Shown: positions 1 through 8,934, counted from the stretch's first letter. The stretch: 64,000 nucleotides of DNA from Streptococcus xiaochunlingii (GCF_006385805.1 NZ_VFSG01000003.1:62001-126000), one strand, 5' to 3'. Numbers and translations are program-made. The notes: a model not told the origin generated them from the letters alone.

Positions 1-696
1 GAATATTTGGCCTATGAAAAAGACATGCACGTCTTGGTTATCATGACCGACATGACCAACTACTGTGAAGCCCTTCGGGAAGTATCTGCTGCCCGCCGTG
101 AGGTTCCAGGACGTCGGGGCTATCCAGGTTACCTTTATACCAACCTCTCAACCCTCTACGAACGTGCAGGACGCTTGGTTGGAAAGAAAGGATCTGTGAC
201 CCAAATTCCGATCCTCTCTATGCCAGAAGATGATATCACCCACCCCATCCCTGACTTGACAGGCTACATCACCGAAGGTCAGATTATTCTGTCCCGCGAT
301 CTCTACAATAGTGGTTACCGCCCACCGATCAATGTTCTTCCCTCCCTTTCCCGTTTGAAGGACAAGGGTTCTGGTGAAGGCAAGACTCGGAAAGACCATG
401 CGGCGACCATGAACCAGCTCTTTGCGGCCTATGCCCAAGGGAAACAAGCCAAAGAATTAGCCGTGGTGCTCGGAGAATCCGCCTTGTCCGATACCGACAA
501 ACTTTATGTCAAATTTACGGATCGCTTTGAGAAGGAGTACATCAACCAAGGCTTTACCACCAATCGGACCATTCAAGAAAGTCTGGATCTAGGTTGGGAA
601 TTGCTGGCTATCTTGCCACGGACAGAGCTCAAGCGGATTAAGGATGACATGATTGACGAATACCTCCCAAAAACTTCTCAGGAAGCACAAGCCTAG
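1..696 (+). CDS. ntpB: V-type ATPase subunit B, C-terminal part (5' end outside window)
   Basis: This is the non-catalytic nucleotide-binding subunit B of the V1 sector of a membrane V-type Na+/H+ ATPase. The reading frame is open from base 1 (E-Y-L-A-Y-E-K), so the gene starts upstream. The TTG at 7 is internal, not a start. The strongly conserved stretch [20 protein letters not shown] and the following [13 protein letters not shown] are diagnostic for subunit B, and about 231 C-terminal residues are present. ntpD follows 21 bp downstream, which is the usual order (A-B-D) in streptococcal V-ATPase operons. The family is certain; whether Na+ or H+ is pumped cannot be read here. Confidence 0.96.
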   Translation, partial: EYLAYEKDMHVLVIMTDMTNYCEALREVSAARREVPGRRGYPGYLYTNLSTLYERAGRLVGKKGSVTQIPILSMPEDDITHPIPDLTGYITEGQIILSRDLYNSGYRPPINVLPSLSRLKDKGSGEGKTRKDHAATMNQLFAAYAQGKQAKELAVVLGESALSDTDKLYVKFTDRFEKEYINQGFTTNRTIQESLDLGWELLAILPRTELKRIKDDMIDEYLPKTSQEAQA

Positions 697-717
697 GAGT
701 AGAAAGGAGGAAGTCAG

Positions 718-1341
718 ATGGCACGATTAAATGTCAAACCCACTCGGATGGAGTTAAACACCCTCAAAGAGCGTCTGAAAACGGCAACCAGAGGACATAA
801 ACTTCTCAAGGACAAACGAGACGAGCTCATGCGACGCTTCATCGAATCGGTCCGTGAAAATGACCGCCTCCGTCAGAAGGTTGAGGCAGCTCTCATTGGC
901 AATATGCAAGAGTTTGTCCTGGCCAAATGTCTGGAAAACGACCTCATGGTCCAGGAAATCTTTGCAGTTCCGACGCGGGAAGTCAGCCTGCATATCGAGA
1001 CGGAGAACATCATGAGTGTGCGTGTGCCCAAGATGCATGCCCATATTGACAATCCATATGGAGACGATGAGGGAGACGTGGTCTACAGCTATGTGGCTTC
1101 CAATAGCCAGATGGACAACACCATTCAAGAAATGGAAGAGCTCCTTCCAGACCTGTTGCGCCTGGCAGAGATTGAAAAAACTTGTCAGCTCATGGCCGAT
1201 GAGATCGAAAAGACACGCCGTCGGGTCAATGGATTGGAATATGCGACCATCCCCGATCTCAAGGAAACCATCTACTATATCGAAATGAAACTCGAAGAAG
1301 CCGAACGCGCCAACCTGGTCCGAATGATGAAGGTCAAATAA
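718..1341 (+). CDS. ntpD: V-type ATPase subunit D
   Basis: This is the central-stalk subunit D that couples ATP hydrolysis in V1 to rotor movement in V0. The 207-residue protein starts [20 protein letters not shown], the standard N-terminus of the family. It is predicted almost entirely helical, with long N- and C-terminal coiled coils flanking a short central domain, and the length is normal. A strong AAAGGAGG ribosome binding site lies at 703-710, 7 bp before the ATG. It is the last gene of the operon, because hairpins and a terminator follow before the next gene. It is probably cotranscribed with ntpB. Confidence 0.96.
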   Translation: MARLNVKPTRMELNTLKERLKTATRGHKLLKDKRDELMRRFIESVRENDRLRQKVEAALIGNMQEFVLAKCLENDLMVQEIFAVPTREVSLHIETENIMSVRVPKMHAHIDNPYGDDEGDVVYSYVASNSQMDNTIQEMEELLPDLLRLAEIEKTCQLMADEIEKTRRRVNGLEYATIPDLKETIYYIEMKLEEAERANLVRMMKVK

Positions 1342-1574
1342 GATACAAAGCCGTTAAGCAACTCAAAGGAAAATAGGGAGCAGGACAGAAGCACTGTTGT
1401 ATAGAATGCTTCGTTGTCCTGCCCCCACAAGGCTGATTAGGATTTTTCCGAGCTCTTAAAGCGAGAGAAAAATCCAATCAGCTACTGTGCCTTTGAAGTT
1501 AGTACTATTACAGTTTGCGTTTTACACACAGAATTTAGGGCGTGTTCAATTAATAAGATACAAAGCCGTTAAAA

Positions 1575-1623
1575 CAGCACCTCAAGTGATGTCTACAGGA
1601 CACGAACTTGGGGTGTTTTTTAG
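1575..1623 (+). terminator. Rho-independent terminator of the V-ATPase operon
   Basis: The arms CACCTCAAGT (1578-1587) and ACTTGGGGTG (1606-1615) pair with one G-U and are followed by a run of T. The site is about 240 bp after ntpD, with repeat hairpins between. Confidence 0.6.
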
Positions 1624-1823
1624 CCTCTATTCAACTGAAAAATCTTCTAAAATCCCTTCGTTCAGGACTCTCAAAGGCTTCTGATACAATGAATTTGTTT
1701 GATTATCCAAATAGTACTAACTATCGTTAATTATTAAGAGATTGTAACAAGAAAGGACTAATGTTACAAATTAGGGTCAGTTAGATTAAAAGAAAAGAAG
1801 AGCCATTTTAAAGACAAAAAATG

Positions 1824-1832
1824 TGGTAGAAT
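1824..1832 (+). promoter_or_regulatory. Extended -10 promoter of the Sip-like gene
   Basis: TGGTAGAAT (TG-N plus TAGAAT) lies 58 bp before the ATG, with no good -35. An inverted repeat TGTAAC...GTTACA lies upstream (1742-1770) and could be a regulator site. It is not the direct-repeat WalR box. Confidence 0.5.
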
Positions 1833-1890
1833 ATTAAATGTATCTGTCTGGAGATAAATCTCCGATAATAAGAAAACGAGGAAAGAACGT

Positions 1891-3063
1891 ATGAAGAAAG
1901 TAAATAAAAAAGCTTTGATCGCTTCTACTGTTGCTATGGCGGTTTTGCCATTTACAACTGGTAAAGCAGAATCAAATGGGGACTGGGTTGCCCGTTCTGT
2001 AGATGAAATTCGTGCAGATATTTCAACTTCAGAAAACAAACAAACCTACACAATCAAGTATGGAGATACCCTAAGCACGATTTCGGAAGCTTTGAATGTT
2101 GACGTAACTGTTTTGGCAAACTTGAACCAAATTAGCAACATTGATTTGATTTTCCCAGGAACTGTCTTGACAACAACTGTCAATGATCAGAACCAAGTGA
2201 CAGGTGTAGAAATCCAAACTCCTACAGCAGGCAATGCTGATGCAACTGTGACAACTTCTGCTGATTTGACAAACAACCAAATCAAAGTAGACAACCAAAC
2301 TGTTGCAGTGGGTGATTTGACAAAACCAGTAGCAGATGAAAGCAACCAAGCTGTAGAACTCCCTCAAGCACCTGCAGTTGTAGCAGCAGTGGCAGAGCAA
2401 GTATCAGAAAGCTTGTCAACTCCAGAAGCGCCAGCTGAAACACCTGCACCAGCAGCTCCAGTAGCAGAGGAAGCCCCAGCACCAGTTGTTGAAGAAGCAC
2501 CTGCGCAACCTGCTGCAGCGCCAGCTGAAGTAGCGGCTCCTGTAGAAGCACCAGTTGTTGAGGAAGCCCCAGCGACTCCAGTAGCTGAACCAGCTCCAGT
2601 CGTAGAAGTTCCAGCAGAACCAGAAGTTACTGCGGTTGCTTCAACACCACAATATGGTGCACCAGCACCAGTTGTTGATACGACAGCTTCAACTCCTTCA
2701 ACAGCAACTCCAACTTCAAATGAAGGTCTTCGACCTCAAACAATTAAATTCAAAGAACAAGTGATTAATGAACTTGGCTTGACTGATATCGGTGGTTACC
2801 GTCCTGGTGACCCAGAAGATCACGGTAAAGGTCTTGCGATAGACGTTATGGTTCCAGAAAGTTCAGCGATTGGTGATCAAGTAGCTCAATATGCAATCGA
2901 TCACATGCAAGAAAATGGAATTTCTTACATCATCTGGAAACAACGTTTCTATGCTCCAGTAAATAATATTTATGGACCAGCAAACACTTGGAATGAAATG
3001 CCAGACCGTGGTAGCGTAACAGAAAATCATTACGACCACGTACACGTATCATTTTACGAATAA
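1891..3063 (+). CDS. sip: Secreted LysM cell-wall protein of the Sip (surface immunogenic protein) family
   Basis: This is an exported cell-wall-associated protein. It has a signal peptide (residues 1-27, KKALIASTVAMAVLPFTTGKA), a LysM peptidoglycan-binding domain at about 52-95 (YTIKYGDTLSTISEALNV), and a long Ala/Pro/Glu/Val-rich linker (about 165-275). A conserved C-terminal domain (about 285-390) carries DHGKGLAIDV and HYDHVHVSF. This order matches group B streptococcal Sip. The His/Asp and HxH pattern of the last domain recalls zinc peptidases of the VanY/VldE-like kind, but activity is not shown. At 390 aa it is slightly shorter than GBS Sip, owing to the linker. The ATG at 1891 has AGGAAAG upstream. 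It is transcribed alone and ends in a terminator at 3078. Confidence 0.88.
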   Translation: MKKVNKKALIASTVAMAVLPFTTGKAESNGDWVARSVDEIRADISTSENKQTYTIKYGDTLSTISEALNVDVTVLANLNQISNIDLIFPGTVLTTTVNDQNQVTGVEIQTPTAGNADATVTTSADLTNNQIKVDNQTVAVGDLTKPVADESNQAVELPQAPAVVAAVAEQVSESLSTPEAPAETPAPAAPVAEEAPAPVVEEAPAQPAAAPAEVAAPVEAPVVEEAPATPVAEPAPVVEVPAEPEVTAVASTPQYGAPAPVVDTTASTPSTATPTSNEGLRPQTIKFKEQVINELGLTDIGGYRPGDPEDHGKGLAIDVMVPESSAIGDQVAQYAIDHMQENGISYIIWKQRFYAPVNNIYGPANTWNEMPDRGSVTENHYDHVHVSFYE

Positions 3064-3077
3064 TTAAGACATAGCAA

Positions 3078-3107
3078 AGAATCAGGATATTCCTGATTCT
3101 TTTTTTG
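3078..3107 (+). terminator. Terminator of the Sip-like gene
   Basis: A perfect stem AGAATCAGGA / TCCTGATTCT (3078-3087/3091-3100) is followed by T7. Confidence 0.85.
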
Positions 3108-3111
3108 TATA

Positions 3112-3136
3112 AAAATAGATCCCATTGCTCAATGGG
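3112..3136 (-). terminator. Terminator of the MFS gene
   Basis: The stem CCCATTG / CAATGGG (3121-3127/3130-3136) is followed, on the minus strand, by ATCTATTTTT. Confidence 0.6.
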
Positions 3137-3146
3137 ACCTAGCGGA

Positions 3147-4319
3147 TTAAAGGATGATATCAGATTTTTCAACCTGATAGAGAGCCATACTCATAAACAA
3201 AGCAACAACAAGAAGAATAAGAATCCCGGGTGTCCAAGAGTGGAAGATTTGTTGGCTTGAACCAAATAAGATAGGTCCAAGTGCAGCAAAGACGTATCCT
3301 CCCGTTTGAGCTAGTCCAGAGAGCTGAGCAGTTTTCTCAGGAGAGCTAGACTTCATGGAGAAGGTAACCATGAGGTAAGGGAATAAGATACTCGTAAAAC
3401 TTCCGATTAAGATATTCAGGATCAACCAGTAAATGAAGTTGTCTGTCTTTAGTAACAGCATGGCTATTCCAGTAAAACCAGCTAAAACAGTCGTTATCAG
3501 CATGATGCGACGGTTTCGTTTAGAAAGGCTGGTAGTGAGACTTGGAATGGTCATAGAGAAAGGAAGACTCATCAGGGTGAATACAGATGCTAAAATTCCT
3601 GCATTGGCTTGACTGATGCCGGCTTGGGTTGCCATAGTAGGAAGCCAGGTCATCGTGGTATAGAATAAGAGAGACTGGAGACCACAGAAAAGCATGATGG
3701 CCCAAACCTTGCCATTCTTATACCAACTAGTCTTATTTTCATTAGAAGAAGAGCTTTTTTTCAAATAATGATTATGACGAGCATTAGGGAGCCAGATCAC
3801 AAGTGCAAGCGTACAGACAACGGTTAGCACCCAAACCAGACCTTGCCAAGAGGTGGCTTGAGTAATAGGGACAGCGACAGAAGAAGCTACCGCAGTAGAC
3901 AAGCCCATTGCAGTGATATAAAGGGTTGTTAAGAAGCCAAGACGTTTTGGTTCATTAGCTTGGATCAAGCTTGGTAGAAGGACATTGATAAAGGCAATAG
4001 CAGCACCAATCAAAAGAGTTCCCACATAGAGGAGAGGCAGATTGATGGTGCGTAGAGCAGATCCAATCGTCATCAGGATCAAGACTCCGAGAAAGAGTCG
4101 CTCAATCCCAAAGCGTCTCGCCCAGCTAGTAGCAAAAGGAGAGAAAATAGCGAATGTTAGGAGGGGTAGACTCGTCAAGAGGCCAAGAGAACTCACCTCG
4201 ACACCAAAGCTAGCAGCAATATCTGATAAGACAGTGGAGAGGGTCGTAAATGGGGCCCGCAAGACCACTCCTAGTAAAAGGATCCCTGGAATGAGAAAAC
4301 GTGAATGGGTTTGTTTCAT
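3147..4319 (-). CDS. MFS transporter, CynX/NimT-like
   Basis: This is a 390-residue polytopic membrane protein with about 12 hydrophobic segments, beginning MKQTHSRFLIPGILLLGVVLRAPFTT. The motif LRAPFTTLS in helix 1 and the MATQAGISQANAGIL repeat after the central loop are typical of the CynX/NimT branch of the major facilitator superfamily. Members export or import small anions, amino acids or drugs; the substrate here is unknown. The start is set at 4319 because AAGGAGG lies directly upstream (minus strand). An upstream extension would have no ribosome binding site and would run into the promoter. It is a single-gene unit, convergent with the Sip-like gene. Confidence 0.85.
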   Translation of the reverse strand: MKQTHSRFLIPGILLLGVVLRAPFTTLSTVLSDIAASFGVEVSSLGLLTSLPLLTFAIFSPFATSWARRFGIERLFLGVLILMTIGSALRTINLPLLYVGTLLIGAAIAFINVLLPSLIQANEPKRLGFLTTLYITAMGLSTAVASSVAVPITQATSWQGLVWVLTVVCTLALVIWLPNARHNHYLKKSSSSNENKTSWYKNGKVWAIMLFCGLQSLLFYTTMTWLPTMATQAGISQANAGILASVFTLMSLPFSMTIPSLTTSLSKRNRRIMLITTVLAGFTGIAMLLLKTDNFIYWLILNILIGSFTSILFPYLMVTFSMKSSSPEKTAQLSGLAQTGGYVFAALGPILFGSSQQIFHSWTPGILILLVVALFMSMALYQVEKSDIIL

Positions 4320-4356
4320 AATGTGCCTCCTTGTTAAAATGAACAGTATCCGTATC

Positions 4357-4385
4357 ATTATAGCACAAGAACTTGGAGGAGGCAA
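4357..4385 (-). promoter_or_regulatory. Promoter of the MFS transporter gene
   Basis: On the minus strand TTGCCT (4385-4380), a 17-bp spacer and TATAAT (4362-4357) preceded by TGC give a near-consensus sigma-A promoter. Confidence 0.75.
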
Positions 4386-4652
4386 AAGGAATTATCGAGG
4401 GACAAAGCCCGTAAAATAGCTATTTCGCCTACAAATATAGGAAATAATAGAAAGATAGAGCTGAAAAAAATTTTTGAAGGTTTTAAAACTTTCTTCACAC
4501 ATCCTTTTTATAGGAGTCTAGTTATCTCCGCTCAAACTGCGTCAACGTACCTAAACTCGCTGATGCTCGTAAAAAAATAAGGAACGTAGTTCTCACTAGC
4601 GTTCGAACTGCATCAATGTACCTAAGCTCACTAACGTTCGCCAAGGTACATA
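4386..4652. repeat. Intergenic spacer with a duplicated 40-bp unit
   Basis: Units at 4530-4569 and 4601-4640 (GCTCAAACTGCGTCAACGTA... and GTTCGAACTGCATCAATGTA...) are imperfect direct repeats 71 bp apart. No ORF with a ribosome binding site is visible. Confidence 0.6.
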
Positions 4653-4747
4653 GAAAAAAGCCACCTGATTTGGTGGCCTTTATGGGAGATTATTATGAAA
4701 AAGTTTAGGATTTTCTATCAAACAAAGTTAGGAGGTCTTCATTTGAT
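4653..4747 (-). ncRNA. csRNA-like CiaR-dependent small RNA (copy 1)
   Basis: This is a small RNA of about 95 nt read leftward. It starts after a CiaR-type promoter and ends at the hairpin GCCACC/GGTGGC (4660-4677) followed by T6. Near its 5' end an 11-bp stem with two G-U pairs encloses the loop ACCTCCTAA, an anti-Shine-Dalgarno sequence. Further on, CATAATAATCTCCC is complementary to a ribosome binding site plus start codon. The arrangement matches the csRNAs of pneumococcus, which repress translation of target mRNAs under the CiaRH two-component system. A second copy with the same loop lies at 53150. Exact ends are estimated. Confidence 0.8.
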
Positions 4748-4753
4748 GGTACT

Positions 4754-4786
4754 AGTATAAATCGGAAAACTTAAAGAAAACTTAAG
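4754..4786 (-). promoter_or_regulatory. CiaR box and -10 of csRNA copy 1
   Basis: On the minus strand CTTAAG-TTTTC-TTTAAG (4786-4770) matches the CiaR consensus TTTAAG-N5-TTTAAG with one difference. It is followed 10 bp later by TATACT (4759-4754). The same 10-bp distance is found in copy 2. A second, poorer TTTAAA-N5-CTTAAG lies at about 4801-4817. Confidence 0.8.
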
Positions 4787-4927
4787 ATAAGTTCCTGTAA
4801 TTTTAAATCAGTCTTAAGACGGATAGTTTGATTTTTAGCTGTCATTCGATCTCATTCTAGGTGAACTTGCATTATTGTCAGAATTGTGAGAAAATAGTCT
4901 TCATCAAAGGAGGGAAAGAATAGCGAG

Positions 4928-5269
4928 ATGAGAGAGGATATCAAGATTAACGACCGTGCCTTGGCACTGGAGAAACAATTGATTGAGAAGTTAGAGCTTG
5001 TGTTTGATACCGATGTTGAATTGGACGTCTACAACCTCGGTTTGATTTATGAGTTGGATCTGGATGAGGAAGGGACTTGCAAAGTAGTCATGACCTTTAC
5101 CGATACCGCTTGTGACTGTGCGGAAAGTTTGCCTATCGAAATCGTCGCCCGCCTAAAAGAAATTGACGGTATCGAAGACGTCAAAGTAGAAGTAACCTGG
5201 TCGCCAGCTTGGAAAATTACACGAATCAGCCGATACGGGCGCATCGCCCTTGGTCTTCCTCCGAGATAA
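4928..5269 (+). CDS. DUF59/MIP18-family iron-sulfur assembly factor
   Basis: This is a 113-residue cytosolic protein of the DUF59 (MIP18/PaaD/SufT) family, which takes part in maturation of iron-sulfur proteins. Family hallmarks are DVYNLGLIYELDLDEEG near residue 35, the TFTDTACDCAE segment with the conserved Cys near residue 61, and the C-terminal VEVTWSPAW. Length is normal. A good AAAGGAGGG lies upstream, and an alternative upstream start is not seen. It ends at a bidirectional terminator facing ilvD. ilvD encodes an Fe-S enzyme, so a functional link is possible, but the genes are convergent and not an operon. Confidence 0.88.
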   Translation: MREDIKINDRALALEKQLIEKLELVFDTDVELDVYNLGLIYELDLDEEGTCKVVMTFTDTACDCAESLPIEIVARLKEIDGIEDVKVEVTWSPAWKITRISRYGRIALGLPPR

Positions 5270-5276
5270 ATCAATA

Positions 5277-5312
5277 AAACTCACTTTACAAATTCGTAAA
5301 GTGAGTTTTTTC
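5277..5312. terminator. Bidirectional terminator between DUF59 gene and ilvD
   Basis: A 12-bp stem AACTCACTTTAC/GTAAAGTGAGTT has A-rich and T-rich flanks, so it can serve both convergent genes. Confidence 0.85.
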
Positions 5313-5317
5313 ATATC

Positions 5318-7021
5318 TTATTGTTTACCAGACTGTTCCATATTCCAGAAGTCGGTCACGGCACCGCGTGAAGCAGAGGATACCGTGTGGGCATACTTAC
5401 CGAGAACACCACGGCTATACAGTGGTGGCAAGGTTGTTTCAGCCTTCCGTTTGGCCAACTCTTCGTCTGAGACGTGCATGGTGATTTCTTTGGTATCTTG
5501 GTCAACTGTTACCAGATCCCCTGTGTGGAGGTAGGCGATTGGACCGCCGACCTGAGCTTCAGGCGCGATGTGTCCAACAACGAGACCATACGTACCACCA
5601 GAGAAGCGTCCGTCTGTCAAGAGGGCCACCTTGTCTCCTTGGCCTTTACCAACGATCATGGATGACAAGGACAGCATTTCCGGCATACCAGGACCACCCT
5701 TAGGTCCTACGAAACGAACAACAACAACGTCGCCATCCACGATTTCATCCGAAAGAACCGCTTCAATGGCTGCTTCTTCTGAGTCAAAGACCTTAGCAGG
5801 ACCAGTGATGTTACGAACTTTCACACCTGATACTTTGGCAACCGCCCCTTCTGGAGCCAAGTTCCCTTTCAAGATGATCAATGGACCATCCGCACGTTTT
5901 GGATTTTCAAGTGGCATGATGACTTTTTGACCTGGTGTCAAATCAGCAAAGGCTTCCAAGTTCTCAGATACTGTTTTACCAGTACATGTGATGCGATCCC
6001 CATGAAGGAAACCATTCTTAAGAAGGTATTTCATGACGGCTGGCACACCACCGACATTGTAAAGGTCTTGGAAGACGTATTGACCAGAAGGTTTCAAGTC
6101 AGCCAAGTGAGGCACACGCTCTTGGAAATCATTGAAGTCTTCAAGTGTCAAATCCACATTGGCCGCATGAGCGATCGCAAGCAAGTGAAGGGTCGCATTT
6201 GTTGAACCACCAAGGGCCATTGTGACTGTAATCGCATCTTCAAAGGCTTCACGGGTCAAGATGTCAGATGGCTTCAGTCCCATTTCAAGCATTTTGACAA
6301 CTGCACGGCCTGCTTCTTCGATATCGGCTTTTTTATCAGCTGATTCAGCAGGGTGAGAAGAGGAACCTGGCAAGCTCAACCCAAGGACTTCGATCGCTGT
6401 CGCCATGGTGTTGGCCGTATACATACCACCACAGCCACCAGGGCCAGGGCAGGCATTACATTCCAGTTGCTTCACTTCTTCAGCAGTCATGTCACCATGG
6501 TTCCATTTCCCGATCCCTTCGAAAACAGAAACCAAGTCGATATCCTTGCCGTTCAGATTACCAGGGGCAATGGTCCCACCATAAGCAAAGATCGCTGGGA
6601 TATCCATATTGGCAATGGCGATCATCGAACCAGGCATGTTCTTATCACAGCCCCCGATCGCTACAAAGGCATCCACGTTGTGACCGCCCATAGCCGCTTC
6701 GATAGAGTCTGCTATGATATCACGAGAAGTCAAGGAGAAGCGCATCCCAGGCGTTCCCATAGCAATCCCATCCGCAACCGTAATGGTTCCGAATTGAACC
6801 GGCCAAGCTCCCGCATCTTTTACACCTTCTTTGGCCAATTTTCCAAAATCATGAAGGTGCATGTTACAAGGCGTGTTTTCTGCCCAAGTAGAGATTACCC
6901 CTACGATTGGTTTTTCAAAGTTTTCATCAGTCATCCCAGTTGCCCGAAGCATAGCCCGGTTAGGAGATTTAACCATGCTATCGTAGACGCTACTGCGATG
7001 GCGAGTATCTAATTCTGTCAT
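5318..7021 (-). CDS. ilvD: Dihydroxy-acid dehydratase
   Basis: IlvD dehydrates 2,3-dihydroxy-isovalerate and 2,3-dihydroxy-3-methylvalerate to the 2-keto acids, the third step of valine and isoleucine synthesis, in the cytosol. The 567-residue protein shows the iron-sulfur cysteines in [15 protein letters not shown] and [16 protein letters not shown], and the C-terminal [19 protein letters not shown] motif. The start is set at [11 protein letters not shown] (7021) because GAGAGGGA precedes it and this is the family N-terminus. An open frame extends 28 codons further, but that part overlaps the promoter. It is a single-gene unit with an extended -10 upstream; no T-box or leader peptide is seen. 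Confidence 0.97.
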   Translation of the reverse strand: MTELDTRHRSSVYDSMVKSPNRAMLRATGMTDENFEKPIVGVISTWAENTPCNMHLHDFGKLAKEGVKDAGAWPVQFGTITVADGIAMGTPGMRFSLTSRDIIADSIEAAMGGHNVDAFVAIGGCDKNMPGSMIAIANMDIPAIFAYGGTIAPGNLNGKDIDLVSVFEGIGKWNHGDMTAEEVKQLECNACPGPGGCGGMYTANTMATAIEVLGLSLPGSSSHPAESADKKADIEEAGRAVVKMLEMGLKPSDILTREAFEDAITVTMALGGSTNATLHLLAIAHAANVDLTLEDFNDFQERVPHLADLKPSGQYVFQDLYNVGGVPAVMKYLLKNGFLHGDRITCTGKTVSENLEAFADLTPGQKVIMPLENPKRADGPLIILKGNLAPEGAVAKVSGVKVRNITGPAKVFDSEEAAIEAVLSDEIVDGDVVVVRFVGPKGGPGMPEMLSLSSMIVGKGQGDKVALLTDGRFSGGTYGLVVGHIAPEAQVGGPIAYLHTGDLVTVDQDTKEITMHVSDEELAKRKAETTLPPLYSRGVLGKYAHTVSSASRGAVTDFWNMEQSGKQ

Positions 7022-7049
7022 CTGATTCCCTCTCACGTATTTTTTTATT

Positions 7050-7058
7050 ATTATAGCA
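7050..7058 (-). promoter_or_regulatory. Extended -10 promoter of ilvD
   Basis: On the minus strand TGCTATAAT lies 29 bp before the ATG, with no clear -35. Confidence 0.6.
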
Positions 7059-7209
7059 CAATTTACAGTCCAACGATAGAAGAAAATTCTTGAATTTTCA
7101 GACAATTTAGCTCAATCGCTTGCTTGCTAAAATAATTTACAGTTATATCTTGACTTTTGCGAACAAAGTGATATCATTTAGATATCATAAAGAAAGAAGG
7201 GCTCGTCCC

Positions 7210-8232
7210 ATGGAAGAAAAAATTTTAATCCAAAAGAGAAACGGCTTAGCTGTTCTTGTAGGCTTGCTAGTTGGAGATCTTGTTTTAGTTTTTGCCTTTA
7301 TTAGTGCGATTGCTAGTTTACCAGAAGGTTTCCCGCTTGCAATTGGAGTTATTACCTGTATTTTTCTCTTTATTGCTAGCCTGGTGTGCTATGCGGGGAT
7401 CAAAATTATTAAACCGCAAGAGGCCTTGGTCTTGACCTTGTTTGGGGACTATATTGGAACCATTCGCGAAGCGGGTATTTACTTTGTCAATCCCTTCTGT
7501 GTCGCTGTCAATCCTGCCAATAACACCCGCTTGGGACAAAGTGGTGATGTCACCACCAAGTCCCCCATGTCTGTCAGTAAAACAGCAGAAGGCAACAATA
7601 TTTCCATAGAGACAGGTAAAAAGAATATTTCTTTAAAAGTGATGACCTTGAACAACTCTCGCCAGAAGATCAATGACTGCTTAGGGAATCCTGTAGAAAT
7701 TGGTATTGCAGTTACTTGGCGCGTAGTGGATACGGCTAAAGCAGTCTTCAATGTGGATAACTACAAAGAATATCTCTCATTGCAGTGTGATAGTGCCCTT
7801 CGTAATATTGTCCGTATCTATCCTTATGATGTAGCTCCTAATGTCGATACGACAGGAGATGGGCAGGCAGATGAGGGTAGTCTCCGAGGCTCCAGTGAAA
7901 TCGTGGCCAGTCGCATTCGAGAAGAGATTCAAGCGCGTGTTAAAGATGCTGGACTCGAAATACTAGAAGCTCGTATTACCTACTTGGCCTATGCTCCAGA
8001 AATCGCAGCTGTGATGCTTCAACGCCAACAAGCGTCTGCCATTATCGATGCGCGGAAGATGATTGTCGATGGAGCAGTTGGGATGGTTGAAATGGCCCTT
8101 GAACGCTTGAGCGAAGGAGAGATTGTAGAGCTAGACGAAGAACGGAAGGCTGCCATGGTTTCAAATCTCTTAGTCGTTCTCTGTGGCAATCATGATGCAC
8201 AACCAATTGTCAACACAGGAAGTCTTTACTAA
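7210..8232 (+). CDS. SPFH/band-7 domain membrane protein
   Basis: This 340-residue protein has two N-terminal membrane segments (about residues 15-37 and 44-65). An SPFH/band-7 domain of the stomatin/flotillin type follows ([32 protein letters not shown]), then a helical C-terminal region with [28 protein letters not shown] proteins form oligomeric membrane scaffolds that organise microdomains; the client is unknown. The start at 7210 matches the family and has AAGAAGG upstream, and the longer upstream frame is not needed. A ribbon-helix-helix gene follows after 2 bp, so the pair is an operon. Confidence 0.88.
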   Translation: MEEKILIQKRNGLAVLVGLLVGDLVLVFAFISAIASLPEGFPLAIGVITCIFLFIASLVCYAGIKIIKPQEALVLTLFGDYIGTIREAGIYFVNPFCVAVNPANNTRLGQSGDVTTKSPMSVSKTAEGNNISIETGKKNISLKVMTLNNSRQKINDCLGNPVEIGIAVTWRVVDTAKAVFNVDNYKEYLSLQCDSALRNIVRIYPYDVAPNVDTTGDGQADEGSLRGSSEIVASRIREEIQARVKDAGLEILEARITYLAYAPEIAAVMLQRQQASAIIDARKMIVDGAVGMVEMALERLSEGEIVELDEERKAAMVSNLLVVLCGNHDAQPIVNTGSLY

Positions 8233-8234
8233 AG

Positions 8235-8435
8235 ATGGCAGAAGCTAAAAAAAAGCAGATTCCCCTTAGATTGTCAGCCAAGTTATATGCTGCTATCGCA
8301 TCATGGGCAGAAGATGACTTTCGATCGGTCAATGGGCAGATCGAGTACCTGCTGACAGAATGTGTCAAACAACGAAAAAAGGATGGCAAATACGTTTCGG
8401 AAACGATTGATGAGCCATTTGAAATAGACCTTTAA
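8235..8435 (+). CDS. Small Arc/ribbon-helix-helix-like protein
   Basis: This 66-residue basic protein contains [39 protein letters not shown]. The pattern of a short beta strand (PLRLS) followed by two helices with [10 protein letters not shown] is typical of Arc/MetJ ribbon-helix-helix proteins. Such proteins bind DNA or act as a partner of another protein. It lies 2 bp after the SPFH gene and must be co-translated with it. Whether it binds DNA here is unknown. It ends at a terminator at 8443. Confidence 0.7.
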   Translation: MAEAKKKQIPLRLSAKLYAAIASWAEDDFRSVNGQIEYLLTECVKQRKKDGKYVSETIDEPFEIDL

Positions 8436-8442
8436 GGAGAAC

Positions 8443-8480
8443 TCCTGTCCCATTTGATGAGGCGGGAGATTTTTTTTAAC
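8443..8480 (+). terminator. Terminator of the SPFH operon
   Basis: CTCCTGTC pairs with GGCGGGAG and is followed by ATTTTTTTT. Confidence 0.7.
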
Positions 8481-8518
8481 AATTTTTTGTCAAGTAACTT
8501 TACTTTACAAAAAAGTTT

Positions 8519-8527
8519 TGTTATACT
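8519..8527 (+). promoter_or_regulatory. Extended -10 promoter of rpmF-rpmG
   Basis: TGTTATACT lies 60 bp before the rpmF ATG, with a weak TTACTT at the -35 position. Confidence 0.55.
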
Positions 8528-8586
8528 GTTAAAGTTGATGAAAATCAAACCTAATTGAATTTATATCTTAAAAGGAGAAAAACGAA

Positions 8587-8769
8587 ATGGCAGTACCTGC
8601 ACGTCGCACATCAAAAGCGAAGAAAAACAAACGTCGTACGCACTACAAAGTAACAGCTCCATCTGTAAACTTTGACGAAGCAACTGGAGATTACTCACGT
8701 TCTCACCGTGTATCACTTAAAGGATACTACAAAGGACGTAAGATCGCTAAAGCTGCATCAGCTGAATAA
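8587..8769 (+). CDS. rpmF: 50S ribosomal protein L32
   Basis: This is a small protein of the large ribosomal subunit: 60 residues, [20 protein letters not shown] at the N-terminus, then [14 protein letters not shown]. It lacks the four zinc cysteines found in some L32 forms. AAAGGAG precedes the ATG. rpmG follows after 15 bp, so the two are cotranscribed. The pair forms the conserved left border of the accessory region. Confidence 0.97.
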   Translation: MAVPARRTSKAKKNKRRTHYKVTAPSVNFDEATGDYSRSHRVSLKGYYKGRKIAKAASAE

Positions 8770-8784
8770 TAGAAGGGAGATACC

Positions 8785-8934
8785 ATGCGCGTAAATATTA
8801 CACTTGAACACAAAGAATCTGGTGAACGCTTGTACCTTACTTCTAAAAACAAACGTAACACTCCAGACCGTCTTCAATTGAAGAAATACTCACCAAAACT
8901 TCGCAAACACGTTGTGTTTACAGAAGTGAAGTAA
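8785..8934 (+). CDS. rpmG: 50S ribosomal protein L33 (cysteine-free form)
   Basis: This 49-residue ribosomal protein begins [20 protein letters not shown] and ends [12 protein letters not shown]. No cysteine is present, so it is the zinc-independent paralogue. AGAAGGGAG precedes the ATG. The 3' end and terminator of this gene are the point where the accessory DNA begins, and the sequence just after the stop recurs at 35.6 kb. The coding sequence itself is complete and not changed by the insertion. Confidence 0.97.

Larger units (their letters stand above)
1342..1890. repeat. Intergenic repeat-rich spacer downstream of ntpD
   Basis: This 549-bp gap holds no convincing gene. It contains two copies of the word AAGATACAAAGCCGTTAA (about 1340 and 1556) and two strong hairpins: arms 1381-1393/1407-1421 and 1432-1447/1467-1482. 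A terminator (1575-1623) and the promoter of the next gene follow. A related AAGATACAAAG word recurs near 42933 in another core spacer. This suggests a dispersed streptococcal intergenic repeat or minisatellite-type element. The pattern is seen directly; the repeat family name is not assigned. Confidence 0.6.

Noticed and set aside
7022..7105. N-terminal extension of ilvD
   Set aside because: The extension overlaps the promoter, and the family start is at 7021 with a ribosome binding site.
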